From: Pelotomaculum thermopropionicum SI
GTDB taxonomy: Bacteria > Bacillota > Desulfotomaculia > Desulfotomaculales > Pelotomaculaceae
NCBI GenBank assembly: GCA_000010565.1
Contig: AP009389.1
Coordinates: 1,054,001 to 1,118,000, forward strand
Length of the DNA: 64,000 nucleotides
Direction of reading: 5' to 3'
The translations under genes were made by a program, and so were the position numbers. The notes under the pieces are model-generated. The model was not told where the DNA came from, did not search any database, and saw only the letters and a list, made by a program, of their open reading frames with translations. Positions 1 to 10,556 of the stretch are shown piece after piece; within the stretch, counting starts at the first letter, position 1, and every line of letters starts with the position of its first letter.

Positions 1-335
<335 letters not shown>

Positions 336-381
336 TTAAAAAGCTTGCTTGCGAGAGCGCTGTGCAGTTTTGAGAGAACGC

Positions 382-454
382 GGGTCAGGCTTAATGATTC
401 TTAAAATTTTTTGCAAATAGGTTTAAGATTTTTAAGAATCATTAGGTCCGACCC
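382..454 (+). other. 23S-5S spacer hairpin
   Basis: A long inverted repeat in the 23S-5S spacer: 382-406 pairs with 430-454, about 25 bp with one mismatch and two G-U pairs, around a loop of 23 bases. Double-stranded stalks of this kind in rRNA spacers are typical RNase III processing substrates; that role is inferred here. Confidence 0.7.
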
Positions 455-465
455 TTAAGAAAAGT

Positions 466-582
466 TTCTGGTGACGATATCGGAGGGGGTACACCCGTTC
501 CCATCCCGAACACGGTAGTTAAGCCCTCCAGAGCCGATGGTACTTGGGGCGAAGGCCCCCGGGAGAGTAGGTCGTCGCCAGA
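466..582 (+). rRNA. rrf: 5S ribosomal RNA
   Basis: A sequence of about 117 bases with the conserved 5S core CCCATCCCGAACACGG at about 500-515. The two ends (TCTGGTGACGAT and GTCGTCGCCAGA) pair to form helix I. It follows 23S directly and ends just before a terminator hairpin. The exact ends are uncertain by one or two bases. Confidence 0.97.
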
Positions 583-590
583 AAAATTTT

Positions 591-621
591 TAACCCCATG
601 GCATTGCCGTGGGGTTTTAAC
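591..621 (+). terminator. rRNA operon terminator
   Basis: GC-rich hairpin AACCCCATGG / CCGTGGGGTT (592-601 with 607-616) followed by T residues, directly after 5S rRNA. It fits a Rho-independent terminator for the rRNA operon. Confidence 0.8.
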
Positions 622-701
622 TTGTTTTAAACTAAAAAGTGTATAAAAACATAGGGGAAGGGAGAGAGAGAGAAACGGACGGCGGTTTGGAAAGGGGCAA
701 G

Positions 702-1076
702 TTGCGCCTGGAAAGGGATGCTTTTGCCCGGTATCTCGGCATTGTGATTGATGAAATAAAACCCGGTTATGCCCGTGCAACCATGAAGGTTACAAAAGAG
801 CTGTTAAACGGGACCGGGATCACCCACGGAAGCGCCGTGTTCGCCCTGGCGGACATAGCATTTGCCGCTGCCAGCAATTCACACGGGCCTGAAGCAGTCG
901 GTTTGAACGTGAATATAAATTATCTGAAAGCTACCAGAGAAGGTGCAACATTAACGGCCGTTGCCAGGGAGGAGAATTTGACAAGAAGAACGGGTGTCTA
1001 CCGGATGGAAGTGATGGATGAAACCGGTGTTCTGGTGGCCGTGGCGGAGGGCCTGGTTTACCGGCGGAATGATTAA
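702..1076 (+). CDS. PaaI-family hotdog-fold thioesterase
   Basis: A single hotdog domain of about 124 residues resembling PaaI/YbgC-like acyl-CoA thioesterases. The signature region is NGTGITHGSAVFALADIAFA, with the HG(S/G) turn and the following Asp expected of the PaaI active site. The end VAVAEGLVYRR is a typical terminal strand. The frame is open upstream to GTG 639, but that stretch encodes a Gly/Glu/Arg run from a purine-rich segment and has no ribosome site. TTG 702, with AAGGGG five bases upstream, is preferred. The family hydrolyses acyl-CoA, often aromatic or hydroxylated; the substrate here is unknown. It is a monocistronic gene with its own terminator. Confidence 0.85.
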   Translation: MRLERDAFARYLGIVIDEIKPGYARATMKVTKELLNGTGITHGSAVFALADIAFAAASNSHGPEAVGLNVNINYLKATREGATLTAVAREENLTRRTGVYRMEVMDETGVLVAVAEGLVYRRND

Positions 1077-1090
1077 ATCAAAAAGAAAAT

Positions 1091-1118
1091 CCCCTTTATT
1101 TGCATAAAGGGGCTTATG
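1091..1118 (+). terminator. Terminator between convergent genes
   Basis: Perfect 9-bp stem CCCCTTTAT / ATAAAGGGG (1091-1099 with 1104-1112) followed by a T-rich run. It lies between the convergent thioesterase and LysM genes and may serve both strands. Confidence 0.75.
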
Positions 1119-1123
1119 TTTTC

Positions 1124-2029
1124 TTATAAACCGGCGGCTCTGCGAACTGCCGCCTGGTGGTCGGGGTCGATCCTGTTGGTTTCGTGGGTGCGGCTGTTCA
1201 GAAAATGAAGGTCGAAGTGGCCGTCAAAGTCGTTGCCGTAAATATCCTGGCTTGTCCCGTGCGGCATTCCGGCCATTGAGCAGGCAATAGCCCGGCCGTT
1301 TAAGAGAAGTACCGCCGGTCTGCGGTCCCAGCTCCACTCGCCTCCAAAAACTTCTTTCATTATCCGGGAGTCTTCTGCGGTAAGGGGCTCGCAATCGGCA
1401 TGGTTGGTTCCAAACAGGCGGTATATTTGGAACTGTCTTCCTGTTTTAAAGTCCTGCAGGTATGCCGTGCTGCCTCTGGGGAACAGCTCGTCCACCTCTG
1501 ACCAGTCGACCGGTTCCACGGTTATCGACCGCTTTTCTTTCCCGGAGGAAGGTACGGCCGGGCGGGAAGCGGAACCTCTGCTTACCGGCTGGTAGGCGGC
1601 TGATGTGCCGGGTATAACCAGCACTTGCCCGACCTGCAGCATATCGGACTCCAGGCCGTTAGCTTCTTTAATCGCTTCTACGGTGGTTCCGGTTTTGCTG
1701 GCAATCAACCAGAGGCAGTCTCCGCTGGTTACGGTGTAACAGGCCGTTGCGCTGTTGCTGCCGTAATTGTCTTGAGCGGAAGACGGCTCCCCAGGAATGA
1801 TCAGGTTTTGCCCTACTTGAATAAAATCAGAGTTCAGGCCGTTTAACTCTTTTAGGGTTTCCACGGTGGTTCCGTACCTGCCGGCAATCAGCCAGAGGCA
1901 GTCCCCCTCGGCTACTGTGTAGGTAAACGAGCCGGCTGCAGCGGCGGTCCCGGGAAAGCAAGCGCTGAAAGATGCGGCTGAAATCAGCGCGCTTAACATT
2001 AACCTGAAGAAAAATTTTTTTAAGTTCAT
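1124..2029 (-). CDS. Secreted protein with two LysM domains and conserved C-terminal domain
   Basis: 301 residues. A signal peptide (about 1-32, Lys-rich start then hydrophobic, cut near AAAA) precedes two LysM peptidoglycan-binding repeats at about 36-80 and 96-141, each with the YTV..GDCLWLIA core and a Cys in the GDCLW turn. After a Ser/Pro-rich linker comes a domain of about 130 residues that I know from other Clostridia next to LysM repeats but cannot name. Its marks are HADCEP, EWSWDRRP, SMAGMPHG, DGHFDLHFLNSRTH and DPDHQAA. The His/Asp-rich pattern suggests an enzyme, but no catalytic role can be assigned. It is a single gene on the minus strand, with AAAGGGGG before the ATG. It is likely cell-wall or spore-coat associated by analogy with LysM proteins. 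Confidence 0.8.
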   Translation of the reverse strand: MNLKKFFFRLMLSALISAASFSACFPGTAAAAGSFTYTVAEGDCLWLIAGRYGTTVETLKELNGLNSDFIQVGQNLIIPGEPSSAQDNYGSNSATACYTVTSGDCLWLIASKTGTTVEAIKEANGLESDMLQVGQVLVIPGTSAAYQPVSRGSASRPAVPSSGKEKRSITVEPVDWSEVDELFPRGSTAYLQDFKTGRQFQIYRLFGTNHADCEPLTAEDSRIMKEVFGGEWSWDRRPAVLLLNGRAIACSMAGMPHGTSQDIYGNDFDGHFDLHFLNSRTHETNRIDPDHQAAVRRAAGL

Positions 2030-2294
2030 TATTCGCCCCCTTTGAAAAAATGATGAAGTATTGACTTATTACCTGCTTTTCTTTTTGGCCGGTTTCAGGC
2101 AGGTGTTTACAAAAAAAGCGTTATTACATCAACTTTCTACATGTTTTTGCTTTTTCCTCCCACCTGCCCAAAAAATAGACAATACTTCCATCTGTCCGGT
2201 CTATTTTCCGGGATTTTCTGGTGTCGGGAGGGACCGGTTTAAATAGTCAGCAAGACGGGTTTTGTATTGGATCTAAAAAAGGAGGAAAGCTGCT
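2030..2294. other. Divergent intergenic region lysM-yebC
   Basis: About 265 bases between divergent genes, holding the upstream regions of both. The minus-strand ribosome site (AAAGGGGG) and the yebC ribosome site GGAGGAAAG (2281-2289) are clear. No strong sigma-A promoter is convincing; TAGACA at 2176 with TCTATT at 2200 is only a weak candidate for yebC. No credible gene is seen. Confidence 0.4.
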
Positions 2295-3026
2295 GTGTCT
2301 GGTCACTCAAAATGGTCGACGATAAAAAGAAAAAAAGCAAAGGTCGACGCCCAGCGGGGGAAAATCTTCACCCGCCTGGCGAGGGAAATTATCGTTGCAG
2401 CGCGCCAGGGTGGCGGAGATCCGGAAAGCAATGTGCGCCTTAAGGCTGCTATTCAAAGGGCCAAGGAAGCCAACGTGCCCAACGAAAACATCATGCGCGC
2501 CATTCAGAAGGGAACCGGTGAACTGGGGGGGGCAAATTACGAAGAGATAATTTATGAGGGCTATGGTCCCGGCGGCGCGGCGGTTATGATTGAAATCATG
2601 ACCGATAACCGTAATCGCACTGCAGGAGAGATCAGGCATATTTTTGCCAGAAACGGCGGCAGTCTGGGGGAAACGGGGTGTGTGGCATGGATGTTTGAGG
2701 AAAAGGGTCTGATTGTTGTGGAAAAAAAAGGAAGCGAACCTGACGAGGACAGTTTAATGCTTCTAGCCCTGGAAGCCGGTGCGGATGACTTTAAGGCCGA
2801 GGAAGATTCATATGAAATAACGACTGCGCCGGGCGACCTGCAGAAGGTGAGGGGGGCCCTGGAGGGGGCCGGGGTGAAGATCGCCCTGGCGGAGGTTGCA
2901 ATGATTCCGCAAACCACGGTGAAGCTTGAGGGTGACGATGCCGAGCGGATGACCAGGCTGGTGGATGCCCTGGAGGAGCACGATGACGTGCAAAACGTTT
3001 ATGCAAATTATGAAATTGAAGATTGA
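2295..3026 (+). CDS. yebC: YebC/PmpR family protein
   Basis: 243 residues, full length for the TACO1/YebC family. The N-terminus [20 protein letters not shown] is diagnostic, followed by [11 protein letters not shown], the [15 protein letters not shown] region, and the C-terminal half with WMFEEKG and AEVAMIPQT. Family members were named as transcriptional regulators; newer work links them to ribosome rescue at proline-rich stalls. The cellular place is the cytosol. The GTG start is set by GGAGGAAAG six bases upstream. It precedes ruvC-ruvA-ruvB, the usual order yebC-ruvC-ruvA-ruvB in many bacteria, which supports the assignment. Confidence 0.97.
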   Translation: MSGHSKWSTIKRKKAKVDAQRGKIFTRLAREIIVAARQGGGDPESNVRLKAAIQRAKEANVPNENIMRAIQKGTGELGGANYEEIIYEGYGPGGAAVMIEIMTDNRNRTAGEIRHIFARNGGSLGETGCVAWMFEEKGLIVVEKKGSEPDEDSLMLLALEAGADDFKAEEDSYEITTAPGDLQKVRGALEGAGVKIALAEVAMIPQTTVKLEGDDAERMTRLVDALEEHDDVQNVYANYEIED

Positions 3027-3093
3027 AAGACCCTCACTTAAAGGATTGACTTTTTTTTTGTAGAATAAAGCCGTGGTAAGGGAGGGTCAAAAA

Positions 3094-3588
3094 TTGCTGA
3101 TTATGGGCGTGGATCCCGGTACTGCCATTACCGGATACGGCATTGTAGAATATGCCGGCAACCGCTTTGCGCTGGTTGAATGCGGCTGTATCCGCACTAT
3201 GCCCGGTGTGCCGCCGGCCGAAAGGCTCCAGGCGCTCTACGGAGAGCTTGTGGAGATAATTAAAAGGCACCGTCCGGAGCATTTTGCTGTGGAAGAAATT
3301 TTTTTTAATAAGAATACCCGCACGGCCTTAACCGTAGGGCAGGCCAGGGGGGTTACCGTGCTTGCCGCGGCTCAGTCCGGCCTACCGGTATTTGAGTATA
3401 CGCCTCTTCAGGTCAAACAGGCCGTGGCGGGCTTCGGGCGGGCCGGGAAAACACAGGTGCAGTACATGGTCAAGACCATCCTTGCCTTGCCAGAAGTGCC
3501 TGCGCCGGATGACGTGGCCGATGCGCTGGCGGTGGCCATATGCCATGCCCACCACTACACCTGGGAAAGGAAACTGAAACTGAAATGA
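3094..3588 (+). CDS. ruvC: Crossover junction endodeoxyribonuclease RuvC
   Basis: About 164 residues, normal for RuvC, the Holliday junction resolvase that nicks junctions held by RuvAB. The four acidic catalytic positions are visible: Asp in [13 protein letters not shown], Glu in FAVEEIFF, and the C-terminal [10 protein letters not shown] pair. [16 protein letters not shown] and [14 protein letters not shown] are family blocks. TTG 3094 is chosen because GGAGGG at 3081-3086 sits 7 bases upstream; an in-frame GTG at 3073 lacks a ribosome site. The stop overlaps the ruvA start (ATGA), showing translational coupling. Confidence 0.97.
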   Translation: MLIMGVDPGTAITGYGIVEYAGNRFALVECGCIRTMPGVPPAERLQALYGELVEIIKRHRPEHFAVEEIFFNKNTRTALTVGQARGVTVLAAAQSGLPVFEYTPLQVKQAVAGFGRAGKTQVQYMVKTILALPEVPAPDDVADALAVAICHAHHYTWERKLKLK

Positions 3589-4175
3589 TAAGCTATATCA
3601 AGGGCAAGCTGGCCGAGGTCCAGGCCGGTGCCGTGGTGCTGGACGTGGGCGGTATCGGCTACAGGGTGCAGGTGCCTTTGTCCGTACTCAACAAACTGCC
3701 CGCCAGAGGCGAGGATGTTTTGCTTTACACCCACCTTGCGGTCAGGGAAGAAGGTTTTTTCCTGTACGGCTTTAGCGATCAAAACGAACTAGGGTTTTTT
3801 TTGAAGCTTTTAGGTGTATCCGGTATCGGCCCCAAGGTTGCCCTGGCCATTTTGACAATTTTTTCGCCCGACGAACTGGGCCGGATTATTATTGGCGGAG
3901 ATACTGCTGCTTTAACTAGGGTGCCGGGGGTGGGTAAGAAGACTGCCGGAAGGATAATACTTGAGCTGAAAGACAAGGTTACCGAAACTACCCTCGAAAG
4001 GGAGCCGCTTTCCGGCCGCAGCGGAGTTGAAGCTGACGCCGTGGAGGCGCTGGAAGCGCTTGGGTATACTGCGGCAGAGGCCCTTAAGGCCGTTAAAGAA
4101 GTGCTGAAGGGGCCGGGCCAGCCTTCTGCCGCTGAAATAGTCAGAGAGGCTCTGCGGCTTCTGGTTAAACGTTAG
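3585..4175 (+). CDS. ruvA: Holliday junction branch migration protein RuvA
   Basis: 196 residues, the family length. It starts [13 protein letters not shown] at the ATG overlapping the ruvC stop. Domain I is an OB fold (1-63), domain II carries two helix-hairpin-helix motifs ([14 protein letters not shown] at about 71-84 and [20 protein letters not shown] at about 107-126), and domain III (about 150-196) is the RuvB-contacting three-helix bundle. RuvA tetramers hold the four-way junction and load RuvB. It is separated from ruvB by a 106-base gap with a strong hairpin. Confidence 0.98.
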   Translation: MISYIKGKLAEVQAGAVVLDVGGIGYRVQVPLSVLNKLPARGEDVLLYTHLAVREEGFFLYGFSDQNELGFFLKLLGVSGIGPKVALAILTIFSPDELGRIIIGGDTAALTRVPGVGKKTAGRIILELKDKVTETTLEREPLSGRSGVEADAVEALEALGYTAAEALKAVKEVLKGPGQPSAAEIVREALRLLVKR

Positions 4176-4191
4176 CGCTGCGGCTTGAAAG

Positions 4192-4225
4192 GCCGGTAGG
4201 CGGGAGGTTCCCGCAAGGTGCCGGC
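4192..4225 (+). other. ruvA-ruvB intergenic hairpin
   Basis: A two-step stem: GCCGGT (4192-4197) with GCCGGC (4220-4225), and inside it GCGGGA (4200-4205) with TCCCGC (4209-4214). There is no T-run right after it, so it is more likely an mRNA stability or processing element than a terminator. Confidence 0.45.
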
Positions 4226-4281
4226 TAGGCGCCGTAAAAAAGCATACAAAAATATATTCCCGCTGTATATAGAAAAGTGGG

Positions 4282-5319
4282 GTGCATAATATTATGAAAG
4301 ACAGGCTGATATCGGCTGTTGCCCGCCCGGAGGATGCTGATGTTGATACCAGCCTCCGCCCGCGTCTGCTTGCGGAGTACATCGGCCAGGAAAAGGTTAA
4401 GGAGACCATTTCCGTTTTTATTCAGGCCGCTCGCGGACGGGGCGAGCCTCTGGATCACGTCCTGCTGTTTGGCCCGCCGGGGCTGGGAAAAACCACCCTG
4501 GCCAACATTATTGCCAACGAAATGGGCGTAAGCATCAGAACCACCTCAGGGCCGGCCGTGGAGCGGCCTGGCGACCTGGCGGCCATTTTGACCAGCCTGT
4601 CCCAAGGGGACATTCTGTTTATTGACGAGATTCACCGCCTGAGCAGGACGGTGGAAGAAGTTCTTTACCCCGCCATGGAGGATTATGCCCTGGATATCGT
4701 CATCGGCAAGGGGCCCGGCGCACGGTCGTTAAGACTGGAGCTGCCGCGCTTTACCCTGGTTGGAGCCACCACCCGGGCGGGACTGCTCACATCCCCATTG
4801 CGCGACCGCTTTGGCGTAATTAGCAGGCTGGAGTATTACCGCCCGGAAGATCTGGTGCTGATTGTAAACAGGTCGGCGCGCATCCTGGGAATTGAAATTA
4901 CGGCAGAAGGGGCTTTTGAAATTGCCAGGCGGTCCCGGGGCACGCCCAGGGTAGCCAACCGGCTTCTGAAACGGGTGAGGGATTACGCCCAGGTGCGGGC
5001 AAACGGGGTAATTACCTGTGAAGTGGCGGTTGAAGCACTTAAATTTCTTGAAGTTGATCCGCTGGGTCTGGATTTTGCGGACAGGAGGCTGCTTTTAACC
5101 ATTATCCAGAAGTTTGGCGGTGGGCCGGTCGGCCTGGAAACTATTGCCACGGCCGTTAATGAAGAGCCGGAAACGGTGGAAGATGTCTACGAACCCTATC
5201 TGATCCAGCTCGGCATGCTGGCGCGCACGCCCCGCGGAAGGGTGACCACTCCGCTCGCTTTCCGGCACCTGGGTCTTGAACCGGCCCGGGAAGAGACCGA
5301 TCAGGTATCTTTGTGGTAA
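4282..5319 (+). CDS. ruvB: Holliday junction branch migration ATPase RuvB
   Basis: 345 residues; hexameric AAA+ motor driving branch migration with RuvA. Walker A is [11 protein letters not shown] (about 63-73), Walker B is LFIDEIHRL (about 113-121), sensor 1 region LVGATTRAG, arginine finger region PLRDRFG, sensor 2 in [15 protein letters not shown], and a C-terminal winged helix ending with [13 protein letters not shown]. The GTG at 4282 or the ATG at 4294 may be the start; the shorter form MKDRLISA is typical. The weak ribosome site AGTGGGG is just upstream. It is the third gene of the ruv block. Confidence 0.98.
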   Translation: MHNIMKDRLISAVARPEDADVDTSLRPRLLAEYIGQEKVKETISVFIQAARGRGEPLDHVLLFGPPGLGKTTLANIIANEMGVSIRTTSGPAVERPGDLAAILTSLSQGDILFIDEIHRLSRTVEEVLYPAMEDYALDIVIGKGPGARSLRLELPRFTLVGATTRAGLLTSPLRDRFGVISRLEYYRPEDLVLIVNRSARILGIEITAEGAFEIARRSRGTPRVANRLLKRVRDYAQVRANGVITCEVAVEALKFLEVDPLGLDFADRRLLLTIIQKFGGGPVGLETIATAVNEEPETVEDVYEPYLIQLGMLARTPRGRVTTPLAFRHLGLEPAREETDQVSLW

Positions 5320-5385
5320 GCTTTTCTGCAGGTCCGGCGTAAAGCTGCTGTTTCAAAGCGGCCGGAAGGAAAGGAGTGGTCGTCT

Positions 5386-5940
5386 ATCAGAATTCTTCTT
5401 CATATTTGCTGTGGCCCTTGTTCAATTTACCCGCTGGATTGCTTAAAACAAAAAGATTTTGAAATAAAAGGCTATTTTTTTAATCCAAACATACATCCCT
5501 ACACCGAATTCCTCAGGCGCAAGGAAACAATTCAGAAATATGCAGAAGAAACTGGCCTCGACATGATATTTGAAAACGGCTACTGCCTTGAGGAGTTCAT
5601 CCAGGGCATAGTGTACAGGGAGTCCCGCCGCTGCCACTTCTGCTACGCCATGCGCCTGGACCGGGCCGCCCGGGTGGCCAAAAGAGGAGGTTTTGACTGC
5701 TTCAGCACCACCCTTCTGGCCAGCCCCTACCAGAAGCATGAACTAATCCGGGAAATCGGGCGGGAAACGGGAGATAAATACGGCATCCCGTTTTTTTACA
5801 TGGACTTCAGGCCGGGCTACCGGGAGGCGACGGCGCGTTCCAGGGAGTTGGGCATGTACCGCCAGCAGTATTGCGGTTGCATCTACAGCGAGCGGGATCG
5901 TTACTACAAGCCGCAAAAAAGGGGGAAGGATGACAGTTGA
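5386..5940 (+). CDS. queH: Epoxyqueuosine reductase QueH
   Basis: QueH (former DUF208) reduces epoxyqueuosine to queuosine in tRNA. The N-terminal motif ILLHICCGPCS (CCxxC) and later Cys residues in RRCHFCYAMRL and QQYCGCIYSERD match the Fe-S and metal ligands of the family. The frame is complete and about 184 residues from the expected beginning, but it lacks any ATG, GTG or TTG between the in-frame stop at 5317 and ATG 5563, which would delete the CCxxC motif. The ribosome site AAAGGAG (5370-5376) points to the ATC codon at 5386, exactly where the family starts. So either a rare ATC (or CTG 5326) start or a base error is present. The stop overlaps the next gene; queA and tgt follow nearby. 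Confidence 0.88.
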   Translation: MRILLHICCGPCSIYPLDCLKQKDFEIKGYFFNPNIHPYTEFLRRKETIQKYAEETGLDMIFENGYCLEEFIQGIVYRESRRCHFCYAMRLDRAARVAKRGGFDCFSTTLLASPYQKHELIREIGRETGDKYGIPFFYMDFRPGYREATARSRELGMYRQQYCGCIYSERDRYYKPQKRGKDDS

Positions 5941-6155
5941 TGTGGGATTCACTGGGCAAGATGCTCCTGTTTTTCGGCATATTGTTAGCGGCAACAGGCG
6001 GACTGATGCTGGTGGGGGGCAGGCTTTTTGGACTGGGCCGTCTTCCCGGGGACATCTTTATTCAGAAGGGCAACTTCAGCTTTTATTTTCCGCTGGTAAC
6101 CTGCATTATCCTGAGCGTTTTGTTAACAATTGTTCTAAACCTTATTCGCCGGTAA
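5940..6155 (+). CDS. DUF2905 small membrane protein
   Basis: About 71 residues with two hydrophobic helices (about 7-27 and 46-67) separated by GRLPGDIFIQKGNFSFYFP, the conserved signature of DUF2905. Function is unknown. It starts at an ATG overlapping the queH stop (TTG 5937 is an alternative), with GGGGGAAGG about ten bases upstream. Tight coupling to queH is common in this lineage. Confidence 0.85.
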   Translation: MWDSLGKMLLFFGILLAATGGLMLVGGRLFGLGRLPGDIFIQKGNFSFYFPLVTCIILSVLLTIVLNLIRR

Positions 6156-6289
6156 GGCCGTCCGGGCCGCCGGCATTTTTATGGCTCAAAACAGGGGCAG
6201 CATTTTGGAGGTATTTTACCTAAACTCCAAAGGATTTTGTCATTTTTTGTTGAACTACTTTTTGGAAAGACACACAGTCAAGTGGAGGA

Positions 6290-7684
6290 ATGCAGGTGAG
6301 AATTACAGCTCTTATCTCCGGCCTTGTTTTTGCCTTTACGGCTTCTTTAATTGCCCTGGTGCCTGCAGCGGACGCTTCTTCACCCTTTGTTCCCTGCACC
6401 GTCAGGGTGGCCTTGACCAGGCAGGCCGATACTCTTAGCATAAAGGCAGGCGGCAATTATCAACTGGTCGATAAATCAACTGGAAAAGTTATAAGCAGGC
6501 TGGAACGGAATGAAGCTTTGCAGGCAAGCGTGCGGAACAACCGTCTGGAGCTTAAAAGCGGAAAAAAGCTGTTCGGCCCTTTTTCCGGGCCGGTGCTGGT
6601 GCAGGAGACGGTGTTTCATAAATGGGTTAAAGGCGGTAGCGGGGAAAAATACGAAAAGTATTCGGCCGATGGCCTGGTGGTACTGAACGGCAGCGGCAGG
6701 ACGGTATCCCTTGATGAGGTGGCCGTTCCTTACGTTAAATCGTCTGGTGGAACCTCCGCCCTGCCCGGAAGCGGGGAATTGAACCTGCTTGCGCTGACCA
6801 CAGGCGAGGGAACCAGAAGATACCGCGGCAGTGTGGAGCTGCAGGTGGAGGGCGGCAAAATTATTGCCGTTAACGAGCTGAACATTGAGGATTACCTGCG
6901 CGGCGTGGTGCCTTCCGAAGTTTATCCGGACTGGCCGCTCGAGGCCTTAAAAGCCCAGGCAGTTGCCGCCCGCAATTACGCCATGCAGCAGGTTGAGGCC
7001 ACCAGGGGACAGCGGTTTAATCTTGAATGCACCCAATACAGCCAGGTTTACAAAGGCTACGATGCCGAAACGCCGGCTACCAACCGGGCGGTGGAAGAAA
7101 CCCGCGGAGTGGTCATGCTCTGGCGGGGCAGTTTAATTGCCGCATATTTTCACTCCAGCAGCGGGGGGTACACCGAAAACAGCGAGGACGTCTGGACCAG
7201 CGCCCTGCCTTACATAAAAGGAAAGGCCGATCCGTACGACAAAAACAGCCCGCATTACAACTGGCAGGTGCAGTTTACCGCCGGGCAACTGGCGGCCAGG
7301 CTCAAAGAGGCCGGCTACCCCTTTGAAAAGGTTACCGACATCGAGGAACTGGCCCGGACGGCGTCGGGCAAGAGGGTGGAAAAAATTGCGGTGAAAGGCA
7401 CCGATACCTCCGGAAAATCCCTCCGGGTTGAAATATCCAACGCCGACAGCGTGCGAATGGCCCTGGGCTTAAAAAGCGCCCTGTTCACCATGAAAAAGAC
7501 TTACGACGGCGGCAAAAACCTCAAGCAGGTGGATATAACCGGCAGCGGCTTCGGCCATGGCCTGGGGCTTTCCCAGTGGGGGGCTTACGGCATGGCCAGG
7601 CAAGGTTATAATTACCAGGATATTTTGAAATACTATTACACGGGCATCAACATTGTAAACAATTACGGCAGGACAACGTCCTGA
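6290..7684 (+). CDS. SpoIID/LytB domain protein (lytic transglycosylase-like)
   Basis: 464 residues. A signal peptide (about 1-29) is followed by a divergent N-terminal region and the SpoIID domain at about 190-300, with IEDYLRGVVPSEV, the LKAQAVAARNYA block containing the catalytic-type Glu/Gln context, and the SSGGYTENSEDVW motif. The C-terminal part has SGFGHGLGLSQWGAYGMA, also conserved in SpoIID. SpoIID cuts denuded glycan strands during spore engulfment. This copy lies by queH/queA rather than next to spoIIQ or murA, so it may be a vegetative or spore-cortex paralogue. The start ATG is inferred from the signal peptide and AGTGGAGG upstream. Confidence 0.9.
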   Translation: MQVRITALISGLVFAFTASLIALVPAADASSPFVPCTVRVALTRQADTLSIKAGGNYQLVDKSTGKVISRLERNEALQASVRNNRLELKSGKKLFGPFSGPVLVQETVFHKWVKGGSGEKYEKYSADGLVVLNGSGRTVSLDEVAVPYVKSSGGTSALPGSGELNLLALTTGEGTRRYRGSVELQVEGGKIIAVNELNIEDYLRGVVPSEVYPDWPLEALKAQAVAARNYAMQQVEATRGQRFNLECTQYSQVYKGYDAETPATNRAVEETRGVVMLWRGSLIAAYFHSSSGGYTENSEDVWTSALPYIKGKADPYDKNSPHYNWQVQFTAGQLAARLKEAGYPFEKVTDIEELARTASGKRVEKIAVKGTDTSGKSLRVEISNADSVRMALGLKSALFTMKKTYDGGKNLKQVDITGSGFGHGLGLSQWGAYGMARQGYNYQDILKYYYTGINIVNNYGRTTS

Positions 7685-7749
7685 AAACCGGAAGCCGGTT
7701 CCATGTAACCGGCGCAGCAGGAACACGGCCAGGAGTTGAATAAGGCAAG

Positions 7750-8775
7750 GTGAACCTTTCAGATTTTGACTACTTTCTCCCGGATGAACTGATTGCGCAG
7801 GAGCCGCTCCCCGAGAGGGACATGTCCAGGCTGATGGTCGTCCGCCTCGACGGGAAAGAGTTCGAACACCGCCTTTTTAAAGACATTGTTGATTACCTGA
7901 ATCCGGGAGATGCTCTGGTTATAAACGAAACAAAGGTGATTCCCGCCCGACTTGTGGGCAGAAAGGAAGGAACCGGGGCGCGCATTGAGCTGCTCCTGTT
8001 AAGGCGTCTTGACTCGAGCCGCTGGGAGGCCCTGGTCCGGCCGGGGAAAAAGGCCCCCAAAGGAACGGCGGTAGTATTCGGGGAAGGCCTTCTGGCATGC
8101 CGGATCCTTGACAGCACCGCCTACGGCGGCAGGGTGGTTGAGTTTAGCTTTGAGGGTCTTTTTGAGGAGGTTCTGGAGCGGGTAGGCGTAATGCCGCTCC
8201 CGCCGTACATTAAGAAACCTCTTTTAGATCAGCAGCGTTACCAGACCATTTACGCCCGGCAGGCAGGGTCTGCGGCGGCCCCCACTGCCGGGCTGCATTT
8301 TTCTCCAGGTCTATTGAGCCGGATCAGGGAAATGGGTGTTGCTGTTATACCTGTCCTTTTGCACGTAGGACTGGGCACCTTTCGCCCGGTGAGGACGGAG
8401 GACATCCGCAGGCACCGGATGCATGCCGAATACTATGAAATAACGGAGGAAGCCTCCCGGGCCATAGCGGAAACCAGGGCCCGCGGCGGCAGGGTGATTG
8501 CCGTGGGCACCACCACCACCCGCTGCCTGGAAAGCGCAGCGGAAGAAGGCGGGAGGGTGCGCCCAGGCTCCGGATGGACCGAAATTTTTATTTACCCCGG
8601 TTACCGCTTTAAGGTAATCGACGGCCTGGTTACCAACTTCCACCTGCCAAAATCGACCCTTATCATGATGGTTGCCGCCCTGGCCGGGCGGGAGCGGATC
8701 CTGGCCGCATACCGGGAGGCGGTCGGGCTGAGGTACAGGTTTTTCAGTTTTGGGGATGCAATGCTGATCATCTAG
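7750..8775 (+). CDS. queA: S-adenosylmethionine:tRNA ribosyltransferase-isomerase QueA
   Basis: 341 residues, family length. QueA moves the ribosyl group of SAM to preQ1 in tRNA to form epoxyqueuosine. Typical blocks: [19 protein letters not shown] at the N-terminus, [54 protein letters not shown] and the C-terminal [22 protein letters not shown] start. It is followed by tgt, giving adjacent steps of queuosine synthesis, with queH upstream. Confidence 0.98.
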   Translation: MNLSDFDYFLPDELIAQEPLPERDMSRLMVVRLDGKEFEHRLFKDIVDYLNPGDALVINETKVIPARLVGRKEGTGARIELLLLRRLDSSRWEALVRPGKKAPKGTAVVFGEGLLACRILDSTAYGGRVVEFSFEGLFEEVLERVGVMPLPPYIKKPLLDQQRYQTIYARQAGSAAAPTAGLHFSPGLLSRIREMGVAVIPVLLHVGLGTFRPVRTEDIRRHRMHAEYYEITEEASRAIAETRARGGRVIAVGTTTTRCLESAAEEGGRVRPGSGWTEIFIYPGYRFKVIDGLVTNFHLPKSTLIMMVAALAGRERILAAYREAVGLRYRFFSFGDAMLII

Positions 8776-8925
8776 TTTTCTGCCTTACTGTCCCAAGTCA
8801 GGCAGTCAGGGCAAACCCGGCATGTTTTTGCTGCATCCCCGGATTTTTAGCATGCACAGGCTGTACTTTTGGCGCAAAAAAGGTTAGAATGGGAAATAGC
8901 TGTGGGCGGAACACGGAGGAATTGA

Positions 8926-10038
<1,113 letters not shown>

Positions 10039-10123
10039 AAATGAATATTGAAAATTTCCCTCAAAAAAAGGTTTTTAACTTTTTGGGAAGAATAAAAACT
10101 ACGGGAAGAAAGGGGGTCTGAGA

Positions 10124-10420
10124 GTGTTTAACAATTCCCAAATGATTTCTTTGCTGTACATTATAGGCCTGTTCGCTTTGCTTTACTTCCTGATGATCCG
10201 GCCTCAGCAGCAACGCCAGAAAAAGCACCAGGAGATGCTGAGGAAGCTTAAGCCGGATGACAGGGTAATCACCATCGGCGGGATTTACGGCACTGTCGTT
10301 AAAATAAAGGACGACTCCGTTATTTTAAGGGTGGCCGACAATGTCCGGATGGAGTTTTTGAAGAGCGCTATCTCCCAGGTCACTGCCAGCAAGGAAGAAG
10401 CAGAGAAGGGCAAGGAGTAG
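10124..10420 (+). CDS. yajC: Preprotein translocase subunit YajC
   Basis: 98 residues with one N-terminal membrane helix (about 7-25), then the YajC marker FLMIRPQQQRQKKHQEML and the small SH3-like domain LKPDDRVITIGGIYGTVV. It is the accessory subunit of the SecDF complex. GTG start with GAAAGGGGG upstream. The tgt-yajC-secD-secF order is classical; here an HD-domain gene is inserted before secD. Confidence 0.97.
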   Translation: MFNNSQMISLLYIIGLFALLYFLMIRPQQQRQKKHQEMLRKLKPDDRVITIGGIYGTVVKIKDDSVILRVADNVRMEFLKSAISQVTASKEEAEKGKE

Positions 10421-10461
10421 ACCGGATGTCTACTCTTTTTCTCAATTCTCGCAAACTGCCG

Positions 10462-10489
10462 TTTGGGGGCGCTCCTTAACGTGTATAAT
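10462..10489 (+). promoter_or_regulatory. Weak promoter candidate before the HD gene
   Basis: A perfect TATAAT at 10484-10489 with only a poor -35 (TTTGGG at 10462-10467, spacing 16). It lies 67 bases upstream of the HD gene in the only sizeable gap of this operon, so a secondary start site is plausible. Confidence 0.4.
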
Positions 10490-10556
10490 AAAGCTATGCG
10501 AAGCGGGGGCGCCCTTAAGTGCGCTCTTTCTAAAGAAATAGGGGGTTTTCTGGAAA

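Noticed and set aside
442-780. Minus-strand ORF over 5S rRNA
   Set aside because: It is antisense to 5S rRNA and the thioesterase gene start, with no independent support.
2061-2246. Small ORF between lysM and yebC
   Set aside because: No ribosome site and a composition like translated non-coding DNA; it lies in the divergent promoter region.
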